33,430 nt of DNA, from positions 1-33,430 of the forward strand of contig NZ_JAGDWX010000028.1 of the NCBI RefSeq assembly GCF_023256195.1, written 5' to 3'. This DNA is from Acidithiobacillus sp. GTDB taxonomy: Bacteria > Pseudomonadota > Gammaproteobacteria > Acidithiobacillales > Acidithiobacillaceae. Numbering within the stretch: position 1 is the first letter of the stretch; every line of letters starts with the position of its first letter. The position numbers were made by a program, and so were the translations under genes. Under the pieces are notes generated by a model. That model did not search any database, was not told the origin of the DNA, and saw only the letters and a list, made by a program, of their open reading frames with translations. Positions 14,588-24,532 of this stretch are shown one piece after another.

Positions 14588-15717
14588 CGGCGCCGGCGCG
14601 GGTCACGCCGCTGCATGCCTGGCACCTGGCCCAGGGAGCGCGCATGGTGGACTTCGCGGGCTGGGAGCTGCCGTTGCACTATGGCTCCCAGCTCGCCGAG
14701 CACACCGCTGTGCGCGAGGCCGCCGGTCTTTTCGATGTGTCGCACATGCGGCCGATGGACGTTTCGGGTCCCTTGGCTCGGGAATTTCTCCGCTACGCCC
14801 TGGCCAACGACCTTGCCCGGCTCGATGCTCATACAGGCAGAGCCTTGTACACGACCATGGTGCAGGAGGATGGCGGCATTCTCGACGATCTCATTGTCAC
14901 GCATCGCGGGGTGGAGCAGTACCGCCTGGTCCTCAATGCCGCCCGCGCCGAGGCGGACACCGAGCACTTGCGTCACCTTGCCCGCCAGTGGGCCGCCGCG
15001 GGAGATTCCCGCCTCGCCTTTCGTGAACGCCCCGATCTTGGCATCTTGGCCTGCCAAGGACCTGCAGCGGGCGAGAAGCTGGCGGCCGTGCTCGATCTTC
15101 CCGAACTCTTGGAGTGCAAAGCTTTCCGCACGCTGGAGCGCGATGGGCTCTTTCTCTCTCGTACCGGATATACCGGCGAGGATGGCTTCGAGATCATCGC
15201 TCCCGGCGCCAGGCTCCGGGATCTTGCCGATGCCCTGCTGGCCGCGGGGGTACAGCCGGCAGGACTTGCCGCTCGGGACAGTTTGCGCCTCGAAGCCGGA
15301 CTGAACCTCTACGGACAGGACATGACCGTGGCCGACAGTCCGGCGCGCAGCAATCTGGACTGGACGGTCGATCTGCGGGATGAGACACGGGTTTTCGTGG
15401 GACGGGCGGCGCTTGCCGCCGAGCGTGCGGCGGGACCGACTCAGTGTCTGCGCGGACTCCTCCTCGAGGACGGCATCGCCCGCACCGGCGGCGTGGTCAG
15501 CAGTCCGCAGGGAGTTCGTCTGGGGCAGGTTACCAGCGGCCTCTTTGCGCCAACGCTGCGGCGCGGCATTGCGCTGGCGCGTCTGACGGCTGCGACGCCC
15601 ATCGGCGCCAAGGTATTCGTTTCCATTCGCGGACGAGACCATGCCGCGGTGGTCGTCCAACCTCCTTTCTGGCGGCGCGGCCGCCCCTGTCACGACATCG
15701 AGGAGCTGCTATCGTGA
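14584..15717 (+). CDS. gcvT: Glycine cleavage T protein (aminomethyltransferase)
   Basis: 377-residue aminomethyltransferase. It transfers the methylene group from aminomethyl-lipoyl H protein to tetrahydrofolate, releasing ammonia. Signature segments are GARMVDFAGWELPLHYG and GLFDVSHMRPMDVSG near the N-terminus, DDLIV (the catalytic Asp region), and RTGYTGEDGFEI in the middle, followed by the C-terminal GcvT barrel ending at about residue 370. Length is typical. The start overlaps the HugZ-like gene (ATGA) and its stop overlaps gcvH (GTGA), so it is embedded in a translationally coupled series. No glycine riboswitch is visible; transcription must begin far upstream. Confidence 0.95.
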   Translation: MTAPARVTPLHAWHLAQGARMVDFAGWELPLHYGSQLAEHTAVREAAGLFDVSHMRPMDVSGPLAREFLRYALANDLARLDAHTGRALYTTMVQEDGGILDDLIVTHRGVEQYRLVLNAARAEADTEHLRHLARQWAAAGDSRLAFRERPDLGILACQGPAAGEKLAAVLDLPELLECKAFRTLERDGLFLSRTGYTGEDGFEIIAPGARLRDLADALLAAGVQPAGLAARDSLRLEAGLNLYGQDMTVADSPARSNLDWTVDLRDETRVFVGRAALAAERAAGPTQCLRGLLLEDGIARTGGVVSSPQGVRLGQVTSGLFAPTLRRGIALARLTAATPIGAKVFVSIRGRDHAAVVVQPPFWRRGRPCHDIEELLS

Positions 15718-16100
15718 GCACCATTCCCGAGCATCTGCGTTATAGCACCACCCACGAGTGGGTGGAGGATCTGGGTTCCGGACGGTATCGCGTCGGCATC
15801 ACCGACCACGCTCAGGAGCTCTTGGGGGATCTGGTCTATGTGGAATTGCCGGAGCCCGGTCGTGGCGTCCAGTCCGGCGTGACCTGCGGGGTCCTGGAAT
15901 CCGTCAAGGCGGCTTCCGATCTCATTGCGCCGCTTACGGGGGTGGTGGCGGAGCGTAACGAAGCCTTGGGCGAGCATCCGGAGTGGCTCAACGAGGATCC
16001 CTACGGCCGTGCCTGGCTTCTGGTGTTGGAGGCAGTTCCTGCGGCCACCGCCGAGTTGCTGGATGCGGCGGCTTATGGGCGTCTCATAGAGGGCCAGTAA
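15714..16100 (+). CDS. gcvH: Glycine cleavage H protein (lipoyl carrier)
   Basis: 128-residue lipoyl-bearing shuttle of the glycine cleavage system. The lipoylated residue is Lys65 in GVLESVKAASDL, a near-perfect family motif. The flanking HEWVEDL and GDLVYVELPEPG segments are also typical. The protein carries the aminomethyl group from P protein to T protein. The GTG start overlaps the gcvT stop by 4 bp. Confidence 0.95.
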   Translation: MSTIPEHLRYSTTHEWVEDLGSGRYRVGITDHAQELLGDLVYVELPEPGRGVQSGVTCGVLESVKAASDLIAPLTGVVAERNEALGEHPEWLNEDPYGRAWLLVLEAVPAATAELLDAAAYGRLIEGQ

Positions 16101-17444
16101 GTGCCCTACATCCCTCACGACGAGGAAGAGACGGCGGCGATGCTGGCCGCCATCGGTGTGGACCGTATCGATGCCCTCTTCGATGAGATCCCCCAGCACC
16201 TGCAGACCTTCCCCCAGGGCGTGCCCGAGGGGCTCTCGGAGATGGCCCTGGCGCGAGAATTCGAGGAACGGGCGGCGGCCCAACCGTCGCTGCGCTCTTT
16301 TGCCGGAGCGGGCGCCTACGCCCACCATATTCCGGCCGTCGTGCCAGAGCTCATCGGTCGCGGAGAGTTCTACTCGGCCTACACGCCCTATCAGGCGGAG
16401 GCCAGCCAGGGAACTCTCCAAGTGATTTTCGAGTTTCAGACCTACATCGCCCGTCTGACCGGGATGGAGGTCGCCAACGCCTCCCTCTACGACGGTGCCA
16501 GTGCGCTTTTTGAGGCCTGTCTCATGGCCTTGCGTCTGCGCCCGCAGCAGCGCAGTATCCTGGTGCCCAGGTATCTCTTGCCCCATTGGCGGGAAGTGCT
16601 GGATAGCCTGTTACCCCTACAGGATGTCCGCTGTATCGAGTTGGATGCCGATCCGCAGCGGGGTACCGTGCGCCTGCCGGCCCAGGCTCCGGCCGACGCC
16701 GCCGCTCTCATCATCCCGCAGATCAACGCGCTGGGCCTCCTGGAGGATGTCGATGCCCTGCAGCGCTGGGCCACGGACCAAGGTTTGCTCAGTATCGCCG
16801 TGGTCCAGCCTCTGAGTCTTGCTCTATTGCGGGAGCCTGGGGGTTGGGGTGAGAGTGGCGCCGATATCGTCGTTGGCGAGGCGCAGGCATTGGGGATTCC
16901 CCTCAATGGGGGCGGACCCTACTGCGGTCTTTTCGCCTGTCGTCGGGACATGGTCCGGCAGATGCCGGGTCGCCTGGTGGCCAGGACCCGGGACGCGGCC
17001 GGAAGGGTCGGCTATTGCCTGACCTTGCAGGCACGCGAGCAGCACATCCGCCGCGGTCAGGCCACCAGCAATGTCTGCACCAATCAGGGCCTGATGGTGA
17101 CGGCGGCAACCATTGCACTGGCCAGTCTCGGTGCGCATGGACTGCGGGAAGCCGCCGTCCGGAGCCACCGCCAGGCTCGTAGCCTGCTTGCGGCACTCTT
17201 GGATCTCAAAGCGGTGCGGCGCCCCTGGGATGGTCCTTTCTTCAACGAATTCGTGGTGCGCTTCCCCATATCCGCCGTGCAGCTGCGCGATGCCCTCCTT
17301 GCGGATGGCATCCTCGCCGGAGTGCCTCTGGCCGAGCTCGGTCTGGGGGAGGACGGCGATCTGCTCATCGCCGTTACCGAGAGGGTGAGCGACGAAGATA
17401 TCGACGACTACCGCGCGGCCGTGGGCCGTATCCTGGAGCAGTGA
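16101..17444 (+). CDS. gcvPA: Glycine dehydrogenase subunit 1 (split P protein)
   Basis: 447-residue alpha subunit of the two-part glycine decarboxylase. It corresponds to the N-terminal half of the single-chain P protein and lacks the PLP lysine. Typical features are the N-terminal YIPHDEEETAAMLAAIG motif, FAGAGAYAHHIPAVVPEL and SNVCTNQGLM. It forms an alpha2beta2 complex with the product of the next gene. The split form is found in many thermophiles and in Acidithiobacillus. The GTG start follows the gcvH stop directly. Confidence 0.95.
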   Translation: MPYIPHDEEETAAMLAAIGVDRIDALFDEIPQHLQTFPQGVPEGLSEMALAREFEERAAAQPSLRSFAGAGAYAHHIPAVVPELIGRGEFYSAYTPYQAEASQGTLQVIFEFQTYIARLTGMEVANASLYDGASALFEACLMALRLRPQQRSILVPRYLLPHWREVLDSLLPLQDVRCIELDADPQRGTVRLPAQAPADAAALIIPQINALGLLEDVDALQRWATDQGLLSIAVVQPLSLALLREPGGWGESGADIVVGEAQALGIPLNGGGPYCGLFACRRDMVRQMPGRLVARTRDAAGRVGYCLTLQAREQHIRRGQATSNVCTNQGLMVTAATIALASLGAHGLREAAVRSHRQARSLLAALLDLKAVRRPWDGPFFNEFVVRFPISAVQLRDALLADGILAGVPLAELGLGEDGDLLIAVTERVSDEDIDDYRAAVGRILEQ

Positions 17445-17447
17445 GCC

Positions 17448-18875
17448 GTGGAAAGTATTTTCGATCTGGATCATCATCGCGAGCCGGTGACGGCGGATCT
17501 CGATATCCCCGCCGCCTTGTGCCGACAGCATCCTTTGGACCTGCCCAATCCCAGTGAGTTGGAGGTTCTGCGCCACTACACCCAACTCAGTCAGCGCAAT
17601 TTTGCCATCGACACGCATTTTTATCCGCTGGGCTCCTGCACCATGAAATACAACCCGCGGATAGCCCATCGGTTGGCGAACCTGCCCGGTTTTGCCGACA
17701 TCCATCCGGCGACGCCGGCGCAGGCACAACAAGGTTTGCTGCACCTGCTCTGGGATCTGCAGAACGGCTTGGCGGAGCTCACCCAGATGGCCGCCGTCAG
17801 CCTCACGCCGGCGGCGGGTGCGCAGGGCGAACTGGCCGGTGTGGCCATGATCCGCGCCTATCACCACGCGCGGGGCGATTTTCAGCGCCGGCGTATGCTC
17901 ATCCCCAGTGCTGCCCACGGTACCAATCCTGCCAGTGCGCGAATGGCGGGCTTCACGGTGACCGAGCTGCCCACCCGTGCCGACGGCGATCTGGAGCTTG
18001 CGGCGCTGGAGCGGGAGCTCGGTCCCGATGTGGCCGGGATCATGCTCACCAATCCGTCTACCTTGGGCGTCTTTGAGCGCCAGATCGAGACCATCGCCGA
18101 ACGGGTACACCAGGCCGGCGCGCTACTCTACTACGACGGCGCCAATTTCAATGCCATCCTCGGGCGGGTGGCGCCGGGCCGCATGGGCTTCGACGTCATG
18201 CACCTCAATTTGCACAAGACCTTCGCCACGCCCCACGGCGGCGGCGGACCGGGCTCCGGGGCTGTGGCCGCCGCCGCCCACCTGGAGCCCTTTCTGCCAT
18301 TGCCCCGCGTCCAGCGCGAGCAAGACGGCCGTTGGCGCTGGCTCGGCCGCGCCGATCGTCCCCAGAGCATCGGCCGTCTCAATGCCTACGCCGGTCAGAT
18401 CGGGGTTTTGCTGCGGGCTCAGGCCTACCTGCGACGTCTGGGTCGTGCTGGTGTCAAGCGGGTTTCCAGCTACGCTGTCCTCAATGCCAATTATCTGTTG
18501 AAGGAGCTGCAACGCGTGGGCTATCGGGCGGCCTTCCCGCAGCGGCGCGCCAGCCACGAGTTTCTGCTCACGGTGGAAGATCTCCACCGGCAGACGGGCG
18601 TGCGGGCCTTGGACGTGGCCAAGCGGTTACTGGATTTCGGCATCTACGCCCCCACCATCTATTTCCCGCAGCTCGTCCCCGAATGCCTCCTCATAGAGCC
18701 GACGGAGACGGAAAGCAAGGCGACTCTGGACCGTTTCGTTGCCGTCATGGCGCAGATCCGACAAGAGGCCCTGGAGCAGCCGGAGCTGCTGAAGGGGGCT
18801 CCCCAGCGCTTGAAGCTGGGGCGTCTGGATGAAGCCTGGGCGGCACGCCACCTGCAGCTGGTTCAGGAACGATGA
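17448..18875 (+). CDS. gcvPB: Glycine dehydrogenase subunit 2 (split P protein)
   Basis: 475-residue catalytic beta subunit carrying pyridoxal phosphate. The PLP lysine is Lys257 in HLNLHKTFATPHGGGGPG, and the conserved FYPLGSCTMKYNP lies at residues 58-70 with PSAAHGTNPASA at 153-164. Glycine is decarboxylated here and the methylamine group passed to lipoyl-GcvH. Complete in length, with a GTG start 3 bp after gcvPA. In an autotroph with RuBisCO the system may recycle photorespiratory glycine or feed one-carbon units; this is inference. Its stop overlaps moxR. Confidence 0.95.
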   Translation: MESIFDLDHHREPVTADLDIPAALCRQHPLDLPNPSELEVLRHYTQLSQRNFAIDTHFYPLGSCTMKYNPRIAHRLANLPGFADIHPATPAQAQQGLLHLLWDLQNGLAELTQMAAVSLTPAAGAQGELAGVAMIRAYHHARGDFQRRRMLIPSAAHGTNPASARMAGFTVTELPTRADGDLELAALERELGPDVAGIMLTNPSTLGVFERQIETIAERVHQAGALLYYDGANFNAILGRVAPGRMGFDVMHLNLHKTFATPHGGGGPGSGAVAAAAHLEPFLPLPRVQREQDGRWRWLGRADRPQSIGRLNAYAGQIGVLLRAQAYLRRLGRAGVKRVSSYAVLNANYLLKELQRVGYRAAFPQRRASHEFLLTVEDLHRQTGVRALDVAKRLLDFGIYAPTIYFPQLVPECLLIEPTETESKATLDRFVAVMAQIRQEALEQPELLKGAPQRLKLGRLDEAWAARHLQLVQER

Positions 18876-19798
18876 TGCCCAGCTCAACGGTATCGAATCT
18901 CCCCGAGACACTCCTACAGCAGCTGGCCACTGCGGTCCTCGACAAGGATCGTGCCCTGCGCCTGGTGATTGCGGCCCTGTTGGGGGAGGGTCACGTACTC
19001 CTGGAGGATCTTCCGGGGGTGGGCAAGACGACCCTGGCGCTGGCACTGTCCCGTTCCCTTGGTCTCGACTTCGTGCGCGTGCAGATGACCTCGGATCTTC
19101 TTCCCGGTGACATTCTGGGGGGGACCGTTTTCGATCCCAACGCCCGGCAGTTCGTGTTCCGTCCCGGACCGATTTTTCATTCCGTGATCCTGGTAGACGA
19201 AATCAACCGCGCCTCGCCGCGAGCACAATCGGCGCTGCTGGAGGCCATGGCCGAGGGGCAGGTGTCTCTGGATGGCCAAACCTATTCGCTGCCCGATCCT
19301 TTCTTCGTCATCGCAACCCAGAATCCCATGGAACATCAGGGCGTTTTCCCACTCCCTGAAAGCCAGTTGGATCGCTTCAGCGTGATTCTGTCCCTGGGTT
19401 ACCCATCCGCCGCCGCCGAAGCCCGTCTGTTGGCGGGGGAGCTGACCCCCGTCGAGGCCTTGGCGCCGGTGGTAGATGTCGCTACCGTGAAGGCGTGGCG
19501 ACAGTCGGTGGCGCAGGTGTTCCTGAGCGCGGAGATCCGCCAGATGCTGCTGGATCTTGCCCATCGCAGTCGCGCCGACGGGCGTATTCGTCTCGGGCTC
19601 TCGCCCCGGGGGCTGCTGGCCTTGCGGCGCATGGCGCAATCCTGGGCCTTTCTGGCCGGGCGCGATTTCATCGAGCCGGGCGATCTGCGCGCCGTGACCG
19701 TGCCGGTACTCGCCCATCGCCTCTTGCTTCGGGAGCCAGGATCCTCGGCACAGATGGCTGCTGCCCTGATGCAGGAGTGCTGGGGTTTCGGGCCGTGA
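18872..19798 (+). CDS. MoxR-family AAA+ ATPase
   Basis: 308-residue AAA+ ATPase of the MoxR family, chaperone-like proteins that help mature or activate partner complexes. Walker A is LEDLPGVGKTT (Lys52, Thr53), Walker B ILVDEINRA (Asp109, Glu110), sensor 1 is IATQNP, and the C-terminal lid contains the arginine-rich LGLSPRGLLALRRMAQ. MoxR proteins almost always pair with a DUF58 protein and a transglutaminase-like membrane protein, as here. ATG 18872 overlaps the gcvPB stop. Confidence 0.93.
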   Translation: MMPSSTVSNLPETLLQQLATAVLDKDRALRLVIAALLGEGHVLLEDLPGVGKTTLALALSRSLGLDFVRVQMTSDLLPGDILGGTVFDPNARQFVFRPGPIFHSVILVDEINRASPRAQSALLEAMAEGQVSLDGQTYSLPDPFFVIATQNPMEHQGVFPLPESQLDRFSVILSLGYPSAAAEARLLAGELTPVEALAPVVDVATVKAWRQSVAQVFLSAEIRQMLLDLAHRSRADGRIRLGLSPRGLLALRRMAQSWAFLAGRDFIEPGDLRAVTVPVLAHRLLLREPGSSAQMAAALMQECWGFGP

Positions 19799-20790
19799 AC
19801 TCCGCGCGGCGCGAGGTGCGCCTGTCGCGCGCTGGCAAGGTTTTCGTCGCTTTTACCCTGGCGATCGGTTTCGCCGCCGTCAATACCGGCAACAACATCC
19901 TGTTTCTGCTGGTTTCTCTGATGCTCGCCATCATGATCCTCTCGGGCATGGCGGCTATGGTCAATCTCTGGCGCATCGAGCTGCACATGCCCGCCGGACA
20001 GCTCCTCAGCGCCCATCAGCCTGCGGCCCTGCAGATCGAGCTGCGCAACGAGCGTTCTTGGGGGGCCTGGCTTCTCGAGCTGCAGATGGGCTCGGCGCGG
20101 GCTCGTTGGCCTTATCTGAGAGCAGGGGATACCGTACGCATATCCCTGCCCTGGACCGCCCAGGAGCGGGGCCAGCCGCCCTTGCCGGAGCTACTGCTGG
20201 GTTCTTCCTTTCCCTTCGCCTTCGTTTGGCGCGGTCGCTATCGTGCCATCCCCAGGGCCGATTGGCCCTGGGTTGCCCCGGCCCCCGGCCGCTGGGAGGC
20301 CCTGGCGCAGGCGGACAACGCCGAGGGCGCCAGGCTCGATCCGGGTGCCGGTGGTCAGGGCGATCTCCTCTATCTGCGCCCCCGCGAAGAGCGCGAACCA
20401 CTTCAGCGCGTCCTCTGGCGACGCAGCGTATGGCAGGATCCGACGTCGGGTCTGGGGCCCTACCTGCCGGTGGTGGAGCGGGAGCGGGATGGAGACGAGG
20501 AACTTTGGATCCTCGACTGGGACGCGCTCGCACTGGCCGCTCTGAATAGGGAAGAGCGCTTGCAGGTCCTGCGTGCGGGCCTAGACCTGGCGGTGGCGCA
20601 AGGGCGACCTTGGAGCCTGCGACTGCCGGGTTTTGCCATGAACGGCCGTGGGTCGCTGGGGCAGCTGCGTGCCCTGGAAGCGCTGGCGCGGCAGCGGCCC
20701 TGGCCCGAGTATCCACCGGCTGAGCGCCGACAAGGAGTCTCGCGCTGGTCACGGTCGGCGGCGTGGTGGCGGGGTACGCGTGCGTCCTGA
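19795..20790 (+). CDS. DUF58-domain membrane-associated protein
   Basis: 331-residue partner of MoxR. Two adjoining membrane helices lie at about residues 15-58 (VFVAFTLAIGFAAV, ILFLLVSLMLAIMILSGMAAM), followed by a cytoplasmic or periplasmic beta-rich part and the DUF58 region around 180-260 (LLYLRPREEREPLQRVLWRRSV). The function of the family is not settled; a vWA-like fold is proposed. The GTG start overlaps moxR by 4 bp, and the stop overlaps the next gene by 11 bp, so all three are coupled. Confidence 0.88.
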   Translation: MNSARREVRLSRAGKVFVAFTLAIGFAAVNTGNNILFLLVSLMLAIMILSGMAAMVNLWRIELHMPAGQLLSAHQPAALQIELRNERSWGAWLLELQMGSARARWPYLRAGDTVRISLPWTAQERGQPPLPELLLGSSFPFAFVWRGRYRAIPRADWPWVAPAPGRWEALAQADNAEGARLDPGAGGQGDLLYLRPREEREPLQRVLWRRSVWQDPTSGLGPYLPVVERERDGDEELWILDWDALALAALNREERLQVLRAGLDLAVAQGRPWSLRLPGFAMNGRGSLGQLRALEALARQRPWPEYPPAERRQGVSRWSRSAAWWRGTRAS

Positions 20791-22822
20791 CCCGCAGGGG
20801 TGGGTCACCCCGATACTGGTGGCGGGCATCGCCCTCGTGCTGTTTCTGGCCATTGGCAACGATGCTCTGCAGTGGCCGCTGCTGCTGTGGCTGCCGGCAA
20901 CACTCTGGAGCCTTTGGGCGGGCCCTCGCGACCGGACTTTTCCGCTGTCCGGGCGTCTGCGCTTCCTTGCTCTGCTGTCGCTGATGCTGATGGCGGTGGC
21001 GGTGGCCGGTCTCGGCAACTGGCTGACCATGGCCAGCCAGATCCTGATCCTCGCCTTGAGCTTCAAGGCCTTGGAGCTACGGCAGCTGCGCGACGTCTAT
21101 CAGGTGTCGGCGCTGGCTCTGCTGGGTCTGGGGATTGCCGCCTGGCTGCGAGTGGACCTCGCCCTCGGGTTCTATCTGCTGCTGGAGGTGCTGCTCGTGC
21201 CCCTGGCCTTGCTCTGGCAGGGCTACTGGGATGCCCGACGTGAGCAGGGCGCGCTTCCGGCGTGCCGCGGCTGGGATGGTCTGGCAGCCCTGCGCCGACT
21301 GATCCTCTTCGATCTCGGCTTTGTGTTACTGCTCCTGCCGCTGGTGGTGCTGTTTTTTCTGCTCCTCCCGCGCACGCCCACACCGCTGTGGCACTGGGGA
21401 GCGGCGGCAGGCACGGCGGTGTCGGGTTTTCAGGCGAAGCTCGACCCCAGTGACATTCGTCAACTCAGCCTGGATCCGGCCGTTGCCTTTCGCGCCCGTA
21501 TCCAAGGGACGCTTCCACGCCCCGATGAGCTCTACTGGCAAGGCGCCATTCTCTGGCGGGACGACGGCGGCGCCAACTGGAGTCGCGGACTGCCACCGGC
21601 CGCGGACTTCCCTCAGGCACAGCGTGCGGACGCCCATGGAGATGGCGCCTCCTGGCGCGAAACGGTGTTGCTGAGCCCGGGAGCACACGAGTTTCTCTTC
21701 AGTCTGGGGCAGATGCAGGCGGTGCAGAGTTCGCGTCCGGTGGAGCGCCTGCCCGACGGCACTTGGCGCCTGCGTGAGCCCAGCCAAGAGCCGCTGCGCT
21801 ACACCGCATTGGCGAACCCCGCCGGGGAGTTCTCTCCTCTGCCGGCAAGCTTGCGCGCGGCGGCCCTGCAACTGCCGGCCAAGATCGATCCGCAGGTGGC
21901 CGATCTGGCACGGCGACTGCGCGGGGGAGACTCGCAGGCCAGTGTCGCCAATATCCTGCACTGGTTTGCGAGTTCCGGGTTTCGCTACAGCCTCAAGACC
22001 CCGGCCGCTTATCCCAGGGGACAGAGCCTCAGCGATTTTCTGCTGCGGACCCACGAAGGTTATTGCGAGTACTACGCCGCCGGACTCGCGCTCCTGTTAC
22101 GTCTGGATGGTGTGCCGGCGCGCGTGGTGGTGGGCTATCGGGGCGGTGAGTTCAATCCCGTGGGCGGTTTCTACGTGGTACGGCAGAGCATGGCACACGC
22201 TTGGGTACAGGCCTGGCTGCCGGGGCGGGGCTGGGTACGCCTGGATGCGACGCCCGCAGCGCCGGGCAGCACAACCACGGATTCGGCTGCGGCGGGTCAG
22301 GGCGCGGTGCTGTCCGGTGGCGCCGGCCTGTGGAATTGGCTGCAGTGGCAGTGGCTCAACTGGGTGATTCAGCTGACGCCTGCCAAGCAGCGCAGTCTCT
22401 GGTCTGCCGGGGGGAGTATGCTGCAGAACCTCGGCCATTGGCAGGGTCCCAGGCTGCCGAGGGTGCAGACGCTCTGGCAGCATGGGACCCATCTTGGCCT
22501 GCTGGCCGGAGGGCTGCTGGCGGTTGGGGGTATTCTGCTTCTGCGCATCCTGCGCAGGCGTACTGGGGGTGGTGAAGTCGAGCTCTGGCAGCGGCGTGCG
22601 CGGCGGCGCCTCCAACGAGCAGGTCTCGGGGATTCCCGACCCGGTACGGAATTCGCCGCTCTGGCGCGAGCCGATATCCCGCAAGAAGACCGGCGCAGGC
22701 TGGCAGATCTCATCCGTCGGCAGCGTTACGGACCGCGCGCCGATCGCGCCGGAGACGAGGCTCTGAAGCGGGGATTGCGCGCCATCCGGCGCCGGCGTGG
22801 CCTGGGCATGGGCCGGAACTGA
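20780..22822 (+). CDS. TgpA-type membrane transglutaminase-like protein (DUF3488)
   Basis: 680-residue membrane protein. The GTG start inside the DUF58 gene puts about six helices in the first 200 residues, followed by a periplasmic transglutaminase-like domain with the catalytic triad Cys429 (HEGYCEYYA), His473 (MAHAWVQAW) and Asp489 (VRLDATP), and a last helix at about residues 575-592 ahead of a short cytoplasmic tail. This is the architecture of TgpA/DUF3488 proteins, found beside MoxR and DUF58 genes in many Gram-negatives. TgpA is essential in Pseudomonas aeruginosa, though its substrate is unknown. It is the last gene of the operon; a convergent msbA begins 21 bp after the stop. Confidence 0.9.
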   Translation: MRPDPQGWVTPILVAGIALVLFLAIGNDALQWPLLLWLPATLWSLWAGPRDRTFPLSGRLRFLALLSLMLMAVAVAGLGNWLTMASQILILALSFKALELRQLRDVYQVSALALLGLGIAAWLRVDLALGFYLLLEVLLVPLALLWQGYWDARREQGALPACRGWDGLAALRRLILFDLGFVLLLLPLVVLFFLLLPRTPTPLWHWGAAAGTAVSGFQAKLDPSDIRQLSLDPAVAFRARIQGTLPRPDELYWQGAILWRDDGGANWSRGLPPAADFPQAQRADAHGDGASWRETVLLSPGAHEFLFSLGQMQAVQSSRPVERLPDGTWRLREPSQEPLRYTALANPAGEFSPLPASLRAAALQLPAKIDPQVADLARRLRGGDSQASVANILHWFASSGFRYSLKTPAAYPRGQSLSDFLLRTHEGYCEYYAAGLALLLRLDGVPARVVVGYRGGEFNPVGGFYVVRQSMAHAWVQAWLPGRGWVRLDATPAAPGSTTTDSAAAGQGAVLSGGAGLWNWLQWQWLNWVIQLTPAKQRSLWSAGGSMLQNLGHWQGPRLPRVQTLWQHGTHLGLLAGGLLAVGGILLLRILRRRTGGGEVELWQRRARRRLQRAGLGDSRPGTEFAALARADIPQEDRRRLADLIRRQRYGPRADRAGDEALKRGLRAIRRRRGLGMGRN

Positions 22823-22843
22823 TCCCAGATCAAGGGGTCTGGC

Positions 22844-24532
22844 TCAGCCCTCGTGCGACGGGTGCTCCAGCCGCCGACCAGCCTCCAGATAGATGCGCTG
22901 GTCGGCCAGACGGGTCGTGCGCGGTCGGTGGGCAACGATGATGATGGTCTTTTGGCCGTGCAAGGCCTCGATGGTCTCGGCGATGCGCTCCTCGCTCTCG
23001 CTGTCGAGATTGCTGGTGGCCTCGTCCAGCACCAGGACCGGGCGCTCCAGATAAAGCGCGCGGGCGATGGCCAGGCGTTGACGCTGCCCCCCAGAGAGAT
23101 TGCTGCCCTGACCCTCGATGAGCGCATCGAGTCCTCCTTGGGCGTCCAGAAAATCCCAGGCATGGGCAGAGCGGGCAGCCCGCTCGGCACGGGCGCGATC
23201 GGGCTGGGGGTCGCCGAAGCTGATGTTTTCCAGAGCCGTGCCGGTAAACAACACGGGCTCCTGGGCGACGAAGGCGAAGCAGCGACGATAGGCGGCCAGC
23301 GACAACTGCTCCAGACTCTGTCCCCCCAGGCGGATGCTGCCCCCGCTGGCTGGGATCAGTCCCAGCAGGACGCGGACGAAGCTCGTCTTGCCGCTACCGC
23401 TTGGCCCCAGCAGGGCGACGGTCTGGCCCGGAGCGATGTCCACGTCGAGGCCCCGCAGAACCAGCTCGTCCCCCAGTCGCAGCTGTAGCCCACGACATTG
23501 CCAGTGCCCCCAGGTCAGCGGTGCCGTCTTGCTGGTGTCGCCTTCGTCTGCCTCCAGATCCTGATCGAGCCAGGCAAAGAGGCGATCCGCCGCCGACAAT
23601 CCCTGTTGCAGCTGGTTATTGGCCGAGGACAATTGTCGCAGTGGTTCATAGATCATGCCCAGCGCGGCGAGAAAACTGAAGAAGGCGCCCGCGCTCATGG
23701 CGCCACTGACGACCTGGCTGCCCCCCAGGTAGATGATGGCGGCGATGCCCAGGGCTGCGATCATCTCCATGACCGGCACGCTGGCCTTCTGGATGCGCAC
23801 CATCTGCATCATGAGGCGATAGTAGCGTTCCGCGAGTTGCTGGAATCCCCGCGCCGCAAAGGTTTCGGCGCCGGTAGTCTTGATGACCTCGATGCCACGC
23901 AGACTCTGAGAGAACTGATCCAGGATCTCGCCCATCTGCACTTGCTGGTTTTGGCCGCGCTGGCGCAGTTTCTGACCGAAGCGGATGAGCGGATAGAAGG
24001 CCAGGGGCAGAGTGGCCAGGCTGATGAGGGCCAGCTGCCAGCTCATGTACAGGACCACGCCGATGAGGGCCAGAATCTGAAAGGCCGACAGAAAGAAGCG
24101 CGCCAGCACCGTCAGGCCCTGCTGCAGCAAGGTAAGGTCGAGGCTCATGCGCGACAGGGTGGCGCCGTGGCTCTGCTGGATGATCTGGCCCAGCGGCAGC
24201 CGCAAGGTGTGGTAGAACAGCGCTTCGCGCAGCTGGCGCAGGATCTGCTCTTCGATGCGGGCCAGCACGACGGCCTGGAAGTAGTCGGCGAGACCCTTGA
24301 TGGCGTAGATCAGGACCACGCCCGCCGGCAGCCAGAGCAGCATGTCGGCCTGCCGGTCGATGAAAATGTGATCGAGGACCGGTTTGATGTAGTAGGCGAG
24401 AGCGCCTGTGGCGAGACCCGATATGGCCATGAGCACCATGGCCCCGGCGATGGCACCGCGATGCGGTCGCAGCAGGCCGAGGAGGCGTCGAAAGCTTGGT
24501 GAATGCAGCGCCACAGGCGCCGGAGTGCTCAC
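22844..24532 (-). CDS. msbA: Lipid A flippase ABC transporter MsbA
   Basis: 562-residue half-transporter that flips lipid A-core across the inner membrane. Membrane domain at residues 15-310 with six helices; ATPase domain 335-560 with Walker A GPSGSGKT (376-383), Q-loop Gln424 (VAQEPVLF), signature LSGGQ (479-483), and Walker B VLVLDE (499-504). Slightly shorter than E. coli MsbA (582), consistent with family variation. The GTG start overlaps the stop of fdxA by 3 bp (GTGA), so both are coupled. Another exporter of the ABCB family is the alternative, but length and sequence favour MsbA. Confidence 0.85.
   Translation of the reverse strand: MSTPAPVALHSPSFRRLLGLLRPHRGAIAGAMVLMAISGLATGALAYYIKPVLDHIFIDRQADMLLWLPAGVVLIYAIKGLADYFQAVVLARIEEQILRQLREALFYHTLRLPLGQIIQQSHGATLSRMSLDLTLLQQGLTVLARFFLSAFQILALIGVVLYMSWQLALISLATLPLAFYPLIRFGQKLRQRGQNQQVQMGEILDQFSQSLRGIEVIKTTGAETFAARGFQQLAERYYRLMMQMVRIQKASVPVMEMIAALGIAAIIYLGGSQVVSGAMSAGAFFSFLAALGMIYEPLRQLSSANNQLQQGLSAADRLFAWLDQDLEADEGDTSKTAPLTWGHWQCRGLQLRLGDELVLRGLDVDIAPGQTVALLGPSGSGKTSFVRVLLGLIPASGGSIRLGGQSLEQLSLAAYRRCFAFVAQEPVLFTGTALENISFGDPQPDRARAERAARSAHAWDFLDAQGGLDALIEGQGSNLSGGQRQRLAIARALYLERPVLVLDEATSNLDSESEERIAETIEALHGQKTIIIVAHRPRTTRLADQRIYLEAGRRLEHPSHEG

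Noticed and set aside
22825-22842. CCAGA/TCTGG hairpin between tgpA-like gene and msbA as a terminator
   Set aside because: Only five base pairs and no T-run; too weak.
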